This document shows, piece by piece, positions 55,467 to 63,061 of a stretch of 64,000 nt of DNA (position 1 is the first letter of the stretch; each line of letters begins with the position of its first letter). The notes under the pieces are model-generated. The model had not been told where the DNA came from. It searched no databases and was given only the letters and a program-made list of their open reading frames with translations. The DNA is taken from NCBI RefSeq assembly GCF_002860255.1, contig NZ_PGVE01000086.1:1-64000 (forward strand), written 5' to 3'. The DNA comes from Neobacillus cucumis. GTDB taxonomy: Bacteria > Bacillota > Bacilli > Bacillales > Cytobacillaceae. The translations under genes and the position numbers were made by a program.

Positions 55467-55563
55467 TAATTAACCCCCAATAAATTAAAAGCAGGAAAAT
55501 AAAAATTAAGGTATTTTTTACCATTTTTTTATTTTCCCGTTATAATGTGAGTGGTTTAAATTC

Positions 55564-55605
55564 TTTGTAAAGCGTGAGCTTACAAATTAGCCGTGAGGCG
55601 ATTAA
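55564..55605 (+). ncRNA. tandem GUGA-tetraloop hairpins, copy 3
   Basis: TTTGTAAAGC-GTGA-GCTTACAAA (55564-55586), with one bulged A, is followed by TTAGCC-GTGA-GGC and TTAA (55587-55605). It lies 70 bp before the intact small ORF. Confidence 0.5.
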
Positions 55606-55676
55606 AATTGCGATATTTTTTGGATCGCTATTTTTAAAAGCTAGTAAGAGAATAATAGACAGAAGGTAAAAGGATT

Positions 55677-55778
55677 ATGAAACCGGAAGTCGAGGAAGGA
55701 GGATTATGGTTAACAGAGGACTACGATATAGAGGAATTTGTGGCATTTGCAGACATAACAGAATGGGCGGTGGAATAA
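55677..55778 (+). CDS. 33-residue acidic peptide
   Basis: MKPEVEEGGLWLTEDYDIEE then FVAFADITEWAVE. The AAGGT-type binding site is modest. Conservation of both ends in the broken copy at 54611-54774 suggests past selection. Very acidic with two tryptophans. Unknown role. Confidence 0.45.
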   Translation: MKPEVEEGGLWLTEDYDIEEFVAFADITEWAVE

Positions 55779-55998
55779 CTTAGTGCTTTTACAAGCCCCT
55801 AAAGGTATACTACCGAAAAAATTTGAAAGAGTTAAAGATACTCAGACTATTAAACACCTTTCACATGTTTTAAGAATTGCTGATTTCTAGAATAAGAAAA
55901 ACGTAGATTTAAATAAATAATTTGAGAGTGTGAAATTTTTATAGAAATTGACCGTAACACAATCTGAGGAAGCAATATTTGCACGGGTATCGGGCACC

Positions 55999-56434
55999 GT
56001 CTCCTGAAACGCACCGGCTCTTGAGGTGACTCAAGAGTGAGTTTGGCGGAATCTTCATGATTCTGTATGAAACTTGGCACCAACTCCATTCTGGAGAGGG
56101 GCTTGGCATCCATAGCTGCTCATCGTCTGGTCAATGATGTAAATACTGTTTTGGTTTTTTAGCGAAGTGTTCGCGATTTTATCGCGAACAAGGCAAATGC
56201 AAACGACGATAGTCGCGGAACAGCAATGCTGATCCGCGCTTGAGGAGGCAGCAACGCCGATGGCGGAGCGGTTTTGCGCGGTTATGATGCACTTTTTATC
56301 GCAGATAAAAAGTGGAACATAACCAGCGCAATAGGATATGTACTGGTTATTTTGGATTTGTTAACGATTTTTGTAACAATGAAAACCCTTGGGAGAGTAA
56401 GGCGACGGCCGTCGCCTTACTCTCCCAAGGGTTT
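55999..56434 (+). ncRNA. highly structured GC-richer region, about eight hairpins
   Basis: In an AT-rich setting this 440-bp stretch folds into consecutive hairpins. They include CTCTTGAG-GTGA-CTCAAGAG (56018-56037), GTTCGCGAT/ATCGCGAAC (56169-56189), CGAC-GATA-GTCG (56204-56215) and GCGGA/TCCGC with inner CAGC/GCTG (56215-56237). A 54-nt hairpin at 56276-56329 has arms CACTTTTTATC/GATAAAAAGTG, and the palindrome at 56383-56434 closes the set. It lies just before a tyrosine recombinase gene. It could be a structured RNA or a folded single-strand DNA recombination or replication site. The type label is provisional. Confidence 0.5.
56383..56434. repeat. perfect 52-bp palindrome
   Basis: Each arm of 26 bases (AAACCCTTGGGAGAGTAAGG continuing CGACGG) is followed directly by its exact complement with no spacer. 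It ends 50 bp before the start codon of the 56485 recombinase gene. Confidence 0.95.
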
Positions 56435-56484
56435 CAGCAATTGATTTTATATTTGTATATTATCTATTTTTGGGAGGTGATTGA

Positions 56485-57705
56485 ATGGGAAAGACAGTAA
56501 CAAAAGAAAAACGTTTGCAGAAATCTCACGAACGAGTGGATAAACTGTTTAACTGGGCAGAAAATGAAAAGTTCTCTAATTCGAGGAAAAAGAAGAACGG
56601 TTTGAGCAAAACGAGTTATACCGGATACCGAGAAAAAATGCATGCATTGGTTAATAAGTATTCGGAAAAGTTTGGCGAGTATGAGATAGTCAAATTTGAA
56701 AAGGAAAAAATGATGCAGCTCATACGCGAAGAATTCACAAATTCATTCACGCAAAAAGCCTATACACATGCGGCGGATTTTTTCACAAAAGCAAGTACCC
56801 AATCAACCGTTTTTAAAGCACCGGTCGTGTTATTGGATAAGCGAAAAATGGAGGAATACTGGCAGACAAACGGAATCTACCGCCGGGCGAAAGATTCAAC
56901 GGTCTTAAAGGCAACCCATGACGATTGCAAAGCAGTCATCGAAGAATTAAAACAAAGCCATTCTCCTTACAAGAGTCAGGCAATTTTGGCGATTGAATTG
57001 GGGCGCAGAATCGGTTCCAGGATTGAAGGCGCATTAAGCCTTCGGGGAAAGGACATCGTACTTAATACTGATGGAACGGCAACTGTTCATTTAAATGAAA
57101 AAGGAAATTTGGATCGATGGGTTCGAATTACTAATCCGGAGGATGTCTTATATCTTGAAAAATTAAAAGGAAGATTGAAAAAACAAGACCAGACGGTCAT
57201 GAACCCGTTGCATTATCGAAGTGGGATTCATGCGACCAACCTTATGAACCAAGATAAGGCGGCAGAGAGATTAGCAAAAGTCACACAATCGGCTGCCATT
57301 CGTGCCGGATTATCCAATCCGGCACGGAAAGATGAAGCGGGATTTTCGATTCATTCAGCCCGGAAAACCTTTTGTCAAACGCAGGTGGACCATTATTCTG
57401 AAATGTCGAAACGGGAATTGCATGGTGAATTGGACCGTCGGATAGAAGAACAGGAAAAACGAATCGAGAGATTAGAAAAAGAAAATTATTCGTTTACAAG
57501 CTTTCGCGAAAAATATCAAGCAGCCCTGGAACGGGTCAACTGGGTCAATAAAGCACAGGGTATTCGTAGAACTACAAAGGAAAGGGATCTTAATCATAAA
57601 GAATTATGTTTGCTCCTAGCTTCGTTCGATAGCGGACATTTTAGGGTAGATATTCTTCGATTTTATTCACAGTATTTTCCGGCAACGAAAAAACCAAGGG
57701 ATTAA
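56485..57705 (+). CDS. divergent tyrosine recombinase
   Basis: The 406-residue protein has an N-terminal core-binding-like helical part. The catalytic-domain traces are AIELGRRIGSRIEGALSL (first arginine, about 175), VHLNEKGNLDRW (beta-hairpin lysine), FSIHSARKTFCQ (HxxR, about 290) and FYSQYF near the end (tyrosine, about 400). Between HxxR and the tyrosine is a coiled-coil insertion (ELHGELDRRIEEQEKRIERL). GGGAGGTGA precedes the ATG. It differs greatly from the element's integrase at 59567 and probably has a separate task, such as multimer resolution at the palindromes just upstream. Confidence 0.65.
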   Translation: MGKTVTKEKRLQKSHERVDKLFNWAENEKFSNSRKKKNGLSKTSYTGYREKMHALVNKYSEKFGEYEIVKFEKEKMMQLIREEFTNSFTQKAYTHAADFFTKASTQSTVFKAPVVLLDKRKMEEYWQTNGIYRRAKDSTVLKATHDDCKAVIEELKQSHSPYKSQAILAIELGRRIGSRIEGALSLRGKDIVLNTDGTATVHLNEKGNLDRWVRITNPEDVLYLEKLKGRLKKQDQTVMNPLHYRSGIHATNLMNQDKAAERLAKVTQSAAIRAGLSNPARKDEAGFSIHSARKTFCQTQVDHYSEMSKRELHGELDRRIEEQEKRIERLEKENYSFTSFREKYQAALERVNWVNKAQGIRRTTKERDLNHKELCLLLASFDSGHFRVDILRFYSQYFPATKKPRD

Positions 57706-57901
57706 TTCTATATTAAAGTAGTATCTTCTAACGCTCTCTTTTTTGAATCATGCTGAAACGCTCAGCTTAAATAATACAAATTTTTTTATTATGATCAATT
57801 TAATCGGTCGTACTAAAAGAAAATGGCTCCAATTCTTAAACAAGCCGTTTCACTGGCTATGCCCTTTGCAGTAAGTAAAAAGGATCGGCACTTGACCCCT
57901 T

Positions 57902-58372
57902 TTACTTTTTTTCTGATAGGATAAATCTCTTATAGTCTAAAAAACCTATTGCAGACTTTATGTCCTCCTTTGATTTTAGAGATACATCCAAATCATAAAT
58001 TAAACGAAATATTTCTGGATATCTATTAATTGTAATATAAATTCCTTCAAGCTCATTTTCCTCCATAAATTCCAATTCTTTCATTATTTTATTCCTTATA
58101 TTCTTTTGTTCAGTTTGTATTAGTTTTAAATCGGATTGTACTTCTTTTAATTTATTTCCGTCAATCCAATTAATTTCATTAAACACTTTGTCATTAAAAT
58201 CAACATTTAACGCTTGTAATATGTCAAGTATTTTAACATCATCTGGTTGCTTTATTTTACCATTTTCTAAATTGGAAATATATCCAGCTGAAGTGTTTAC
58301 AGCCTCTCCAAGATCACGGGTTGACATTCTTTTTTCTTTACGTTTTGTTTTAATGAATTCTCCTAAATCCAT
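57902..58372 (-). CDS. XRE-family repressor
   Basis: The 156-residue protein has an N-terminal XRE helix-turn-helix (LGEFIKTKRKEKRMSTRDLG, VNTSAGYISNLENGKI). A helical C-terminal half (EVQSDLKLIQTEQKNIRNKI) without peptidase residues follows. AAGGAG lies 9 nt before the ATG at 58372. It is divergent from the small gene at 58519 and the xis-int genes, the usual control switch of an integrative element. Confidence 0.8.
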   Translation of the reverse strand: MDLGEFIKTKRKEKRMSTRDLGEAVNTSAGYISNLENGKIKQPDDVKILDILQALNVDFNDKVFNEINWIDGNKLKEVQSDLKLIQTEQKNIRNKIMKELEFMEENELEGIYITINRYPEIFRLIYDLDVSLKSKEDIKSAIGFLDYKRFILSEKK

Positions 58373-58447
58373 AATCTTCATCTCCTTCCTTATATTTTAT
58401 ATGTATTTGCACTTGATTTTCAAACAGGTTAAACATATAATCCTTAT

Positions 58448-58466
58448 GAAACGTCCGAAACGTTTC
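58448..58466. promoter_or_regulatory. candidate operator of XRE repressor
   Basis: GAAACG (58448) and the palindrome GAAACGTTTC (58457-58466) lie between the divergent repressor and 58519 genes. Confidence 0.5.
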
Positions 58467-58518
58467 AAGTGTATCACAAATTATTATCCACATTCAATTA
58501 TACAAGGAGGAACTCAAA

Positions 58519-58767
58519 GTGTACAAGTCGTCTCAAAATGACCAGAAAATGTATGAAGAAGTCTATCATGTTCTTCGTAATATGAAAATTGGACATTCAG
58601 CCAAATGGCGAGGCACCACTATTGAAAGGATTGAACCAGGTGGCAATTTCAAAATGAATGATGGTTTAAATGAATACTACCACTGGCATCCACATATGGC
58701 TGCAATCATTGTTATTTCGCTTTGTGAAAAGCTCCCACTAGGACAAGTCCAAGAAGTTAATTCTTAA
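58519..58767 (+). CDS. small hypothetical protein of integrative element
   Basis: An 82-residue protein starting at GTG with a strong AAGGAGGA site. KIGHSAKWRGTTIERIEPGG and the histidine-rich YYHWHPHMAAIIVI segment are notable. It is first in the rightward operon facing the repressor, so it may be an antirepressor or Cro-like regulator, but no fold is recognised. Confidence 0.6.
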   Translation: MYKSSQNDQKMYEEVYHVLRNMKIGHSAKWRGTTIERIEPGGNFKMNDGLNEYYHWHPHMAAIIVISLCEKLPLGQVQEVNS

Positions 58768-58793
58768 CGAATGGGGGGTTTAGGTGTCAAATC

Positions 58794-58889
58794 ATGATTA
58801 GCACAAAAGTTTGGTGTGAATTTTGCTGCAAAATCATTTGGCGGTGGGATATGGTACCTGTTATCCCACCAAAATCGGACAAATTTTAA
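58794..58889 (+). CDS. possible 31-residue peptide
   Basis: MISTKVWCEFCCKIIWRWDM continues VPVIPPKSDKF; AGGTG lies 7 nt before the ATG. It has three cysteines. A GGTGGGATA/TATCCCACC hairpin lies within the coding part. Could be chance. The remaining 270 bp to the excisionase gene hold nothing else I can support. Confidence 0.3.
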   Translation: MISTKVWCEFCCKIIWRWDMVPVIPPKSDKF

Positions 58890-59157
58890 ATGTGTGTTTT
58901 CGGGAAAAGCGGTTTTTGAATGGCATGTAAATCGTGTAAAACAAAAAAAATCTTGAAAATGCTGTTAATCCCTTTGTTAGAAAGTGGAACTTCTATACGA
59001 ACTAAATTAAAAGGGCAGTCGTCCTAAATGATCAGAAGGCTTTTCAAAATTAAAAGGTATATTCGGGGGGAAATAACAGAAAGATCTTTTTGAAATAGAG
59101 ACATCCCCTCCCGGCTTTTTCATTATAAACATCAAGAGTGCATAGGAGGAAAACAAA

Positions 59158-59349
59158 ATGAAAACCATTTTTGAATTACCCGATGTTTTGGAGGTAAAGG
59201 ATATTCAAAACTTTTTAAGAATTAGTCGATGTCAAGCATATAAGCTGGTAAAGACTAATTCCTTCCGTGTAGTGAAAGTTGGAAAACGAATTCTTGTTCC
59301 AAAAAAGTCCTTTCTAAACTGGTTTGACGGCGGAAATCATTCTGACTGA
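59158..59349 (+). CDS. xis: excisionase-type helix-turn-helix protein
   Basis: The 63-residue protein has LEVKDIQNFLRISRCQAYKLVK and VVKVGKRILVPKKSFLNWFD, the complete MerR-like (HTH_17) excisionase domain. AGGAGG precedes the ATG. It lies 220 bp before the integrase gene and should bend the attachment site to favour excision. Confidence 0.85.
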   Translation: MKTIFELPDVLEVKDIQNFLRISRCQAYKLVKTNSFRVVKVGKRILVPKKSFLNWFDGGNHSD

Positions 59350-59566
59350 TTTATAGAGCATTAACTTTATAAATCTCAATTAAAGGTTTTGATCGATTAA
59401 GAGGAATGGATAGCCTGTTCCTCTTTAAAAAAACACAAAATACAAACATTATTTAAAACAATATCTTAAGGCACCTGAAGGGTTTCGCACCTAAAGTAAT
59501 ATTGAATTATAATTATAATAGGTGCAAAAACTGCTTGGTGTCCAGCTAAAAATGGAGGAGAAAAAA

Positions 59567-60688
59567 ATGGCTGGCTACCCTAAAAAAGATTCAAAAAATG
59601 GAACATATTATTTTGTGCTAGAGGCAGGTAAAGATACTTCCGGAAAACGTAAAAGAGTAAAAAGAAGTGGATTTAAGAAAATCAACGAGGCTAAAGCTGC
59701 TATGGCAGAGTTGATGCTCGAATTAAAAAAGGGCAATTCTCCGATTGAAAAGGAAATGTCTGTGCATGATTACTTAAATTTCTGGCTTGACAACTACGCA
59801 AAAACTAACACAAAACCCAAAACATTCGCGGAATATGAAAAAATCATCAAAACACACATTCAACCTTCGCTTGGAAAAATCAATCTTTACGCTTTAACAA
59901 GCATTCGTGTGCAACAGTATTATGCTGAAAAACTTGAGGTTTTGTCATCACAATCGGTTCTTCATCATCATAGGGTCTTGACAAAGGCATTAAATGATGC
60001 CGTTGACTGGGAATTTTTAAGTAGAAACGTAGCAAAAAAGGCAAAACCCCCAAAACCTCTAAAACGTGAGATGAAAACCCTTTGCGCCGATCAACTGAAT
60101 ATTTTAGTTGAAACAGCCAAAGAAGTAACACCAATCTATTTTCCGATTATTTACACTGCAGGTCATACAGGCATGCGAAAAAGCGAATTGATGGGTCTGT
60201 CTTGGGAAAATGTAGATTTAAAAAACAGCAGACTTTATGTCCGCCAAACAATCACCGAAGCAAATGGGAAGTATTTTATCAATAAGCGCCCAAAAAACGG
60301 GATTGCCAGAGGGATAAAATTAACTGTTGAGAATACAAAACTGTTAATGAACCTTAAAGTTCAGAATGATGAACTGCGGAATGCCCTTGGGGAAACATAT
60401 AATCCCTTGAATTTGGTTTTTTGTAATTCAGCTGGAAACATCATGGCTCCCTCCGAGATAACCAGGGCATTGAAGCGTGCATTGAAAGTAGCAAACCTTC
60501 CAGACATCAGGTTCCACGATGTACGTCACTCACATGCGACAATTTTATTGCAAGCCGGCATCCATCCGAAAATTGTCAGCGAACGCTTGGGGCATTCAAA
60601 AGTAGGCATTACTTTAGATCTTTATTCACATGTAACAGCCACCATTCAAGATCAAGCGGTAACAGCCTTAAACGAAGTTCTTAATTAA
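59567..60688 (+). CDS. int: tyrosine integrase of the element
   Basis: The 373-residue phage/ICE-type integrase starts at the ATG at 59567 with GGAGGAG upstream. It has an AP2-like arm-binding N terminus (PKKDSKNGTYYFVLEAGKD) and a SAM-like core-binding domain. The catalytic set is HTGMRKSELMGL (Arg), HDVRHSHATILL (HxxR), LGHSKVGITLDLYSH (His and Tyr nucleophile). It ends 170 bp before the attachment-site core in the tRNA-Sec-like sequence. Confidence 0.9.
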   Translation: MAGYPKKDSKNGTYYFVLEAGKDTSGKRKRVKRSGFKKINEAKAAMAELMLELKKGNSPIEKEMSVHDYLNFWLDNYAKTNTKPKTFAEYEKIIKTHIQPSLGKINLYALTSIRVQQYYAEKLEVLSSQSVLHHHRVLTKALNDAVDWEFLSRNVAKKAKPPKPLKREMKTLCADQLNILVETAKEVTPIYFPIIYTAGHTGMRKSELMGLSWENVDLKNSRLYVRQTITEANGKYFINKRPKNGIARGIKLTVENTKLLMNLKVQNDELRNALGETYNPLNLVFCNSAGNIMAPSEITRALKRALKVANLPDIRFHDVRHSHATILLQAGIHPKIVSERLGHSKVGITLDLYSHVTATIQDQAVTALNEVLN

Positions 60689-60741
60689 ATATTCATTTGG
60701 CACCAAAAAAAACAGATGGCACTTTTTCGGCACTCGATAAT

Positions 60742-60768
60742 AAAAAAAGACCGAGTGCCCTCTGGTCT
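60742..60768 (-). terminator. terminator beyond tRNA-Sec-like sequence
   Basis: On the minus strand AGACC pairs with GGTCT around an 11-base loop, followed by seven T. It is 43 bp past the CCA end. Confidence 0.6.
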
Positions 60769-60810
60769 ATGTATGTAAGGAATTCTTCAGAACCCTTGGT
60801 ATTATTGGGT

Positions 60811-60879
60811 TGGCGGGACTGCGTGGGAATCGAACCCACCAGACCTGGCACGCAGGTCTCAAGCAGTTTTGAAGACTGT
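60811..60879 (-). tRNA. 3' part of a tRNA-Sec gene (anticodon UCA), 5' part missing
   Basis: On the minus strand the anticodon arm CAGT-CTTCAAA-ACTG is followed by a long variable arm (AGACCTG/CAGGTCT). A T arm (GTGGG-TTCGATT-CCCAC), an 8-base acceptor strand GCAGTCCC and GCCA come next. Anticodon TCA, 8-bp acceptor and long variable arm mark selenocysteine tRNA. The matching 5' strand GGGACTGC is not found to the right, so this is a fragment: an attachment site rather than a working gene. Confidence 0.7.
60850..60874 (+). repeat. right attachment-site repeat (attR)
   Basis: Partner of 39722-39746 (22 of 25 identical). It lies in the anticodon and variable arm of the tRNA-Sec fragment, beside the integrase gene. 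Confidence 0.65.
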
Positions 60880-60991
60880 AGAGGACACCAATACATAATT
60901 CAGCTTCATTTCTTTCAAATTAGCAAGAGGTCTCCGATTTTTAATCGTTTAACCTTAACTCTACAGTTTCTATCCTGAATATACTTTTATA

Positions 60992-61252
60992 TTATTTCTT
61001 AAAATCGATTTCTTCCAAAGCCTGTTTCATTCTAAACTCTGCCATTTTTCTAGCTTGTTCTGGTGTGCTCCCGTAACAATTCCAAACTGTTACCTTTCCA
61101 GATGATGACCATGCTCGGTATGTATTTCCGTATTTATATACTTTGATTTTAACTTTTCCACGCCGATAATACAAAAACCAGTCCCAAGCCTCTCTAATGC
61201 AACATGGCAAAAAAATATAAATAATAATCACCTCTCTTCTCTCTTTAAACAT
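60992..61252 (-). CDS. hypothetical small protein
   Basis: This frame is up to 86 residues; the start is uncertain, since no clear binding site precedes the first ATG. The C-terminal half is well formed: KIKVYKYGNTYRAWSSSGKV then STPEQARKMAEFRMKQALEE, a small alpha-beta unit with basic N terminus. No family recognised. It lies just outside the element. Confidence 0.45.
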   Translation of the reverse strand: MFKERREVIIIYIFLPCCIREAWDWFLYYRRGKVKIKVYKYGNTYRAWSSSGKVTVWNCYGSTPEQARKMAEFRMKQALEEIDFKK

Positions 61253-61499
61253 ACAGCCCCATAAGAATGTATACTTTCATAGATATTTGGATACTTTTTA
61301 GAAAAATACACTTACAAGAGGGTCCTTATTTTATTTTGTATCTCTACAAAAGCATTTTCCAAAAAAGCTGTGTTTCACGATTAATCTTCGCACTATTAAC
61401 CAATTTAAAATTATTAATTTTATTTAACTCATCAGCTGTCGTATATTAATGTAGTGATTTATAACTTGGTACCTTTCAAAAACTTTAACTTATAAATTT

Positions 61500-62045
61500 T
61501 TAATTTAAAAATTTAAATTCACCTTCCTCCTCTTTTATAAAGAATCCGTTTTTCAGTTCTTTTTTAACTTTAGATGAATTATTAATATTATTTGAAATTC
61601 GTTCTCGTAGTTTTTCAGCATTCCTTCGTTTTGTTCGGAACGTACATTCTCTCAATTCTATTGTTATATTATGACCATAACGTAAAAATACTTCTGTATG
61701 TTGGACACTTTTTGGAAATGTATCTAGAATATGATTGAGTACAAACCATATACAATTTGCCTTTTTATAAGATTTGCTAGGAAACAACCAGATATCCAAT
61801 GTGGAACTTATTTTTATCGGATACATATACATTCCTCCAAGTACCTCTTTAGAACTGCTTAGAGCACCATGAAAACTGGAGCCGTAACGAAGTAGAGACT
61901 TATCAATAAGCTTAATAGGAGACATCTCAACTAAAAAGCTCTCCACACCTTCTATTACTCTAGTATATAGAGCTCCGTTAGTATAATACTCTCCCAAAAG
62001 TAAACCTGTTTTTTCATTTATCAAATAATCTTGTCTTAATTCCAT
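61500..62045 (-). CDS. comK: ComK family competence transcription factor
   Basis: The 181-residue protein contains SPIKLIDKSLLRYGSSFHGA and MYPIKISSTLDIWLFPSKSY then CIWFVLNHI, aligning with the RS-FGSSY-GR, PP-I and LFPTLS segments of B. subtilis ComK. ComK is the master activator of competence genes and binds AT-boxes as a tetramer. Sequence identity to the B. subtilis protein looks low, so it may be a second ComK paralogue, as found in several Bacillaceae. Monocistronic. Confidence 0.8.
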   Translation of the reverse strand: MELRQDYLINEKTGLLLGEYYTNGALYTRVIEGVESFLVEMSPIKLIDKSLLRYGSSFHGALSSSKEVLGGMYMYPIKISSTLDIWLFPSKSYKKANCIWFVLNHILDTFPKSVQHTEVFLRYGHNITIELRECTFRTKRRNAEKLRERISNNINNSSKVKKELKNGFFIKEEEGEFKFLN

Positions 62046-62134
62046 TCACTTAACCCTTCTTTCAGTTTTTATTATTGGTTTTTTCTCAAAAAAGGGGTAT
62101 ACTCAAATAAAGTTGGTATACCCAACTACACTTG

Positions 62135-62180
62135 CCCTCAAGTTACTGTCCGCCAAGACTACCAACTCGAGGGTTTGTTT
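62135..62180 (+). terminator. terminator-like hairpin of antitoxin type
   Basis: CCCTCAAGTT pairs with AACTCGAGGG (one mismatch), then TTTGTTTATTTT follows. It overlaps the end of the toxin-like remnant on the other strand, as in the cassette at 1.1 kb. Confidence 0.55.
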
Positions 62181-62196
62181 ATTTTATTCGTCACAT
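62159..62196 (-). pseudogene. probable remnant of a Hol_Tox type I toxin
   Basis: A strong AGGAGGTGA site leads to an ATG followed at once by TGA. In the other frame GTG opens VTNKINKPSSW and a stop. The GGTATACC/AGTATACC hairpin downstream and the antisense terminator have the layout of a type I toxin cassette whose membrane-helix codons were deleted. Confidence 0.35.
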
Positions 62197-62209
62197 TTCC
62201 CTCACCTCC

Positions 62210-62910
62210 TTTTCGGTTTGAGCCTATTAAAGTAGTTGTAAAAATTTTTATTCATATTAATGTTAATCAAAAAATCACCATTTTACCCATAATTGGCACG
62301 TTATAGCTCTCTTTATCCTTTTCAAATTAATCCCTACTCAGGTCCTATAAATGTTATCGATCTTTCTCCATTAGACAAGGAGCTCAAAGATTATGGTAAC
62401 AATGCTTTTAAATGATATAATCCTATTTGTATCCGCTTCCATTAGCAATAAACAGAATGTCGTTCGAACTAAATTATAATTCTATAAACTGAGACTATTA
62501 TACCAGTTAGTTATTTTTCTTATAAAATAAAATTTTAAATTCTTTTAAAAAATTTTTCTAAGCCCTTCTTAATTTAGACATGTAAAAATTTCATATCATT
62601 GACAAAATATATGTTTTTAGTATAATTTACTGTCGTTTTTTATTGTTGCTTAATATTTGATAATTTATCTGAGATCATAGCTTTAAAAATCTATTTTTAT
62701 AACTCTTGAATCAAATTATTTAGATTTTATGAGTATATTAATATGTTTGTCATATTAACTAACATCTTAAATTAAGTACAGTTTGGATTTTTTCATAATT
62801 TCACAAATATATCATAATTTTACATTTTCTTCTTTTATTCGACATCTTTTACCTAACAGTTGGAATATACAATTATTACTTCTAATCCTAAGGGTTTCAG
62901 AACTTTTCCT
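62210..62910. other. very AT-rich intergenic region
   Basis: About 700 bases with no supportable gene, RNA or repeat. Confidence 0.5.
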
Positions 62911-62917
62911 CCTTTCA

Positions 62918-62954
62918 CAAAAAAAAAACACTCACAAAACAGCATTTGTGAATG
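62918..62954 (-). terminator. terminator of 63062 gene
   Basis: On the minus strand CATTCACAAA pairs with TTTGTGAGTG, followed by about ten T. Confidence 0.75.
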
Positions 62955-63061
62955 TTTAATAGTTATTAAAAAGAAATTGCCTTTAGATTTTCTTAGGATT
63001 ATAAAACTGCTAGTTATATTTCGCAAACAGTTGAACCACAATAGGACCCTAGTTGATTCCA

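Larger units (their letters stand above)
55425..55778. repeat. leader duplication, copy B
   Basis: Counterpart of 54363-54774, about 1.06 kb to the right in direct orientation. It keeps the TATAAT, both hairpins and an intact small ORF. Confidence 0.75.
39722..60874. mobile_element. integrated plasmid-like element carrying defence genes
   Basis: About 21 kb lie between two att-like repeats. The right end has integrase, excisionase and repressor genes in the usual order. The interior has a replication-type DUF927 gene with iterons, a serine resolvase, a second tyrosine recombinase and RadC, plus cargo: Kiwa, a HEPN pair and a restriction-modification system. There are no capsid, portal or conjugation genes, so it is more like an integrated plasmid or satellite than a prophage or conjugative element. 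Ends are inferred from one short repeat. Confidence 0.6.

Noticed and set aside
55850-56113. Minus-strand frame of 87 codons over the structured region
   Set aside because: It reads through hairpins of the structured region and has no ribosome binding site. Its peptide is better explained as the complement of the folded sequence.
55999-56434. Group II intron or IS200/IS605 end
   Set aside because: No reverse transcriptase or TnpA/TnpB gene and no recognisable domain V-like hairpin was found near it.
56312-56500. Plus-strand frame of 62 codons before the second tyrosine recombinase
   Set aside because: It contains the 52-bp palindrome as codons and overlaps the recombinase start. No support as a gene.
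39722-60874. Prophage interpretation of the element
   Set aside because: No terminase, portal, capsid, tail or lysis gene is present. Integrase, repressor and replication genes alone fit a plasmid-like or satellite element better.
60693-60978. Frames on both strands over the tRNA-Sec fragment
   Set aside because: They are translations of tRNA and terminator sequence, with no binding sites.
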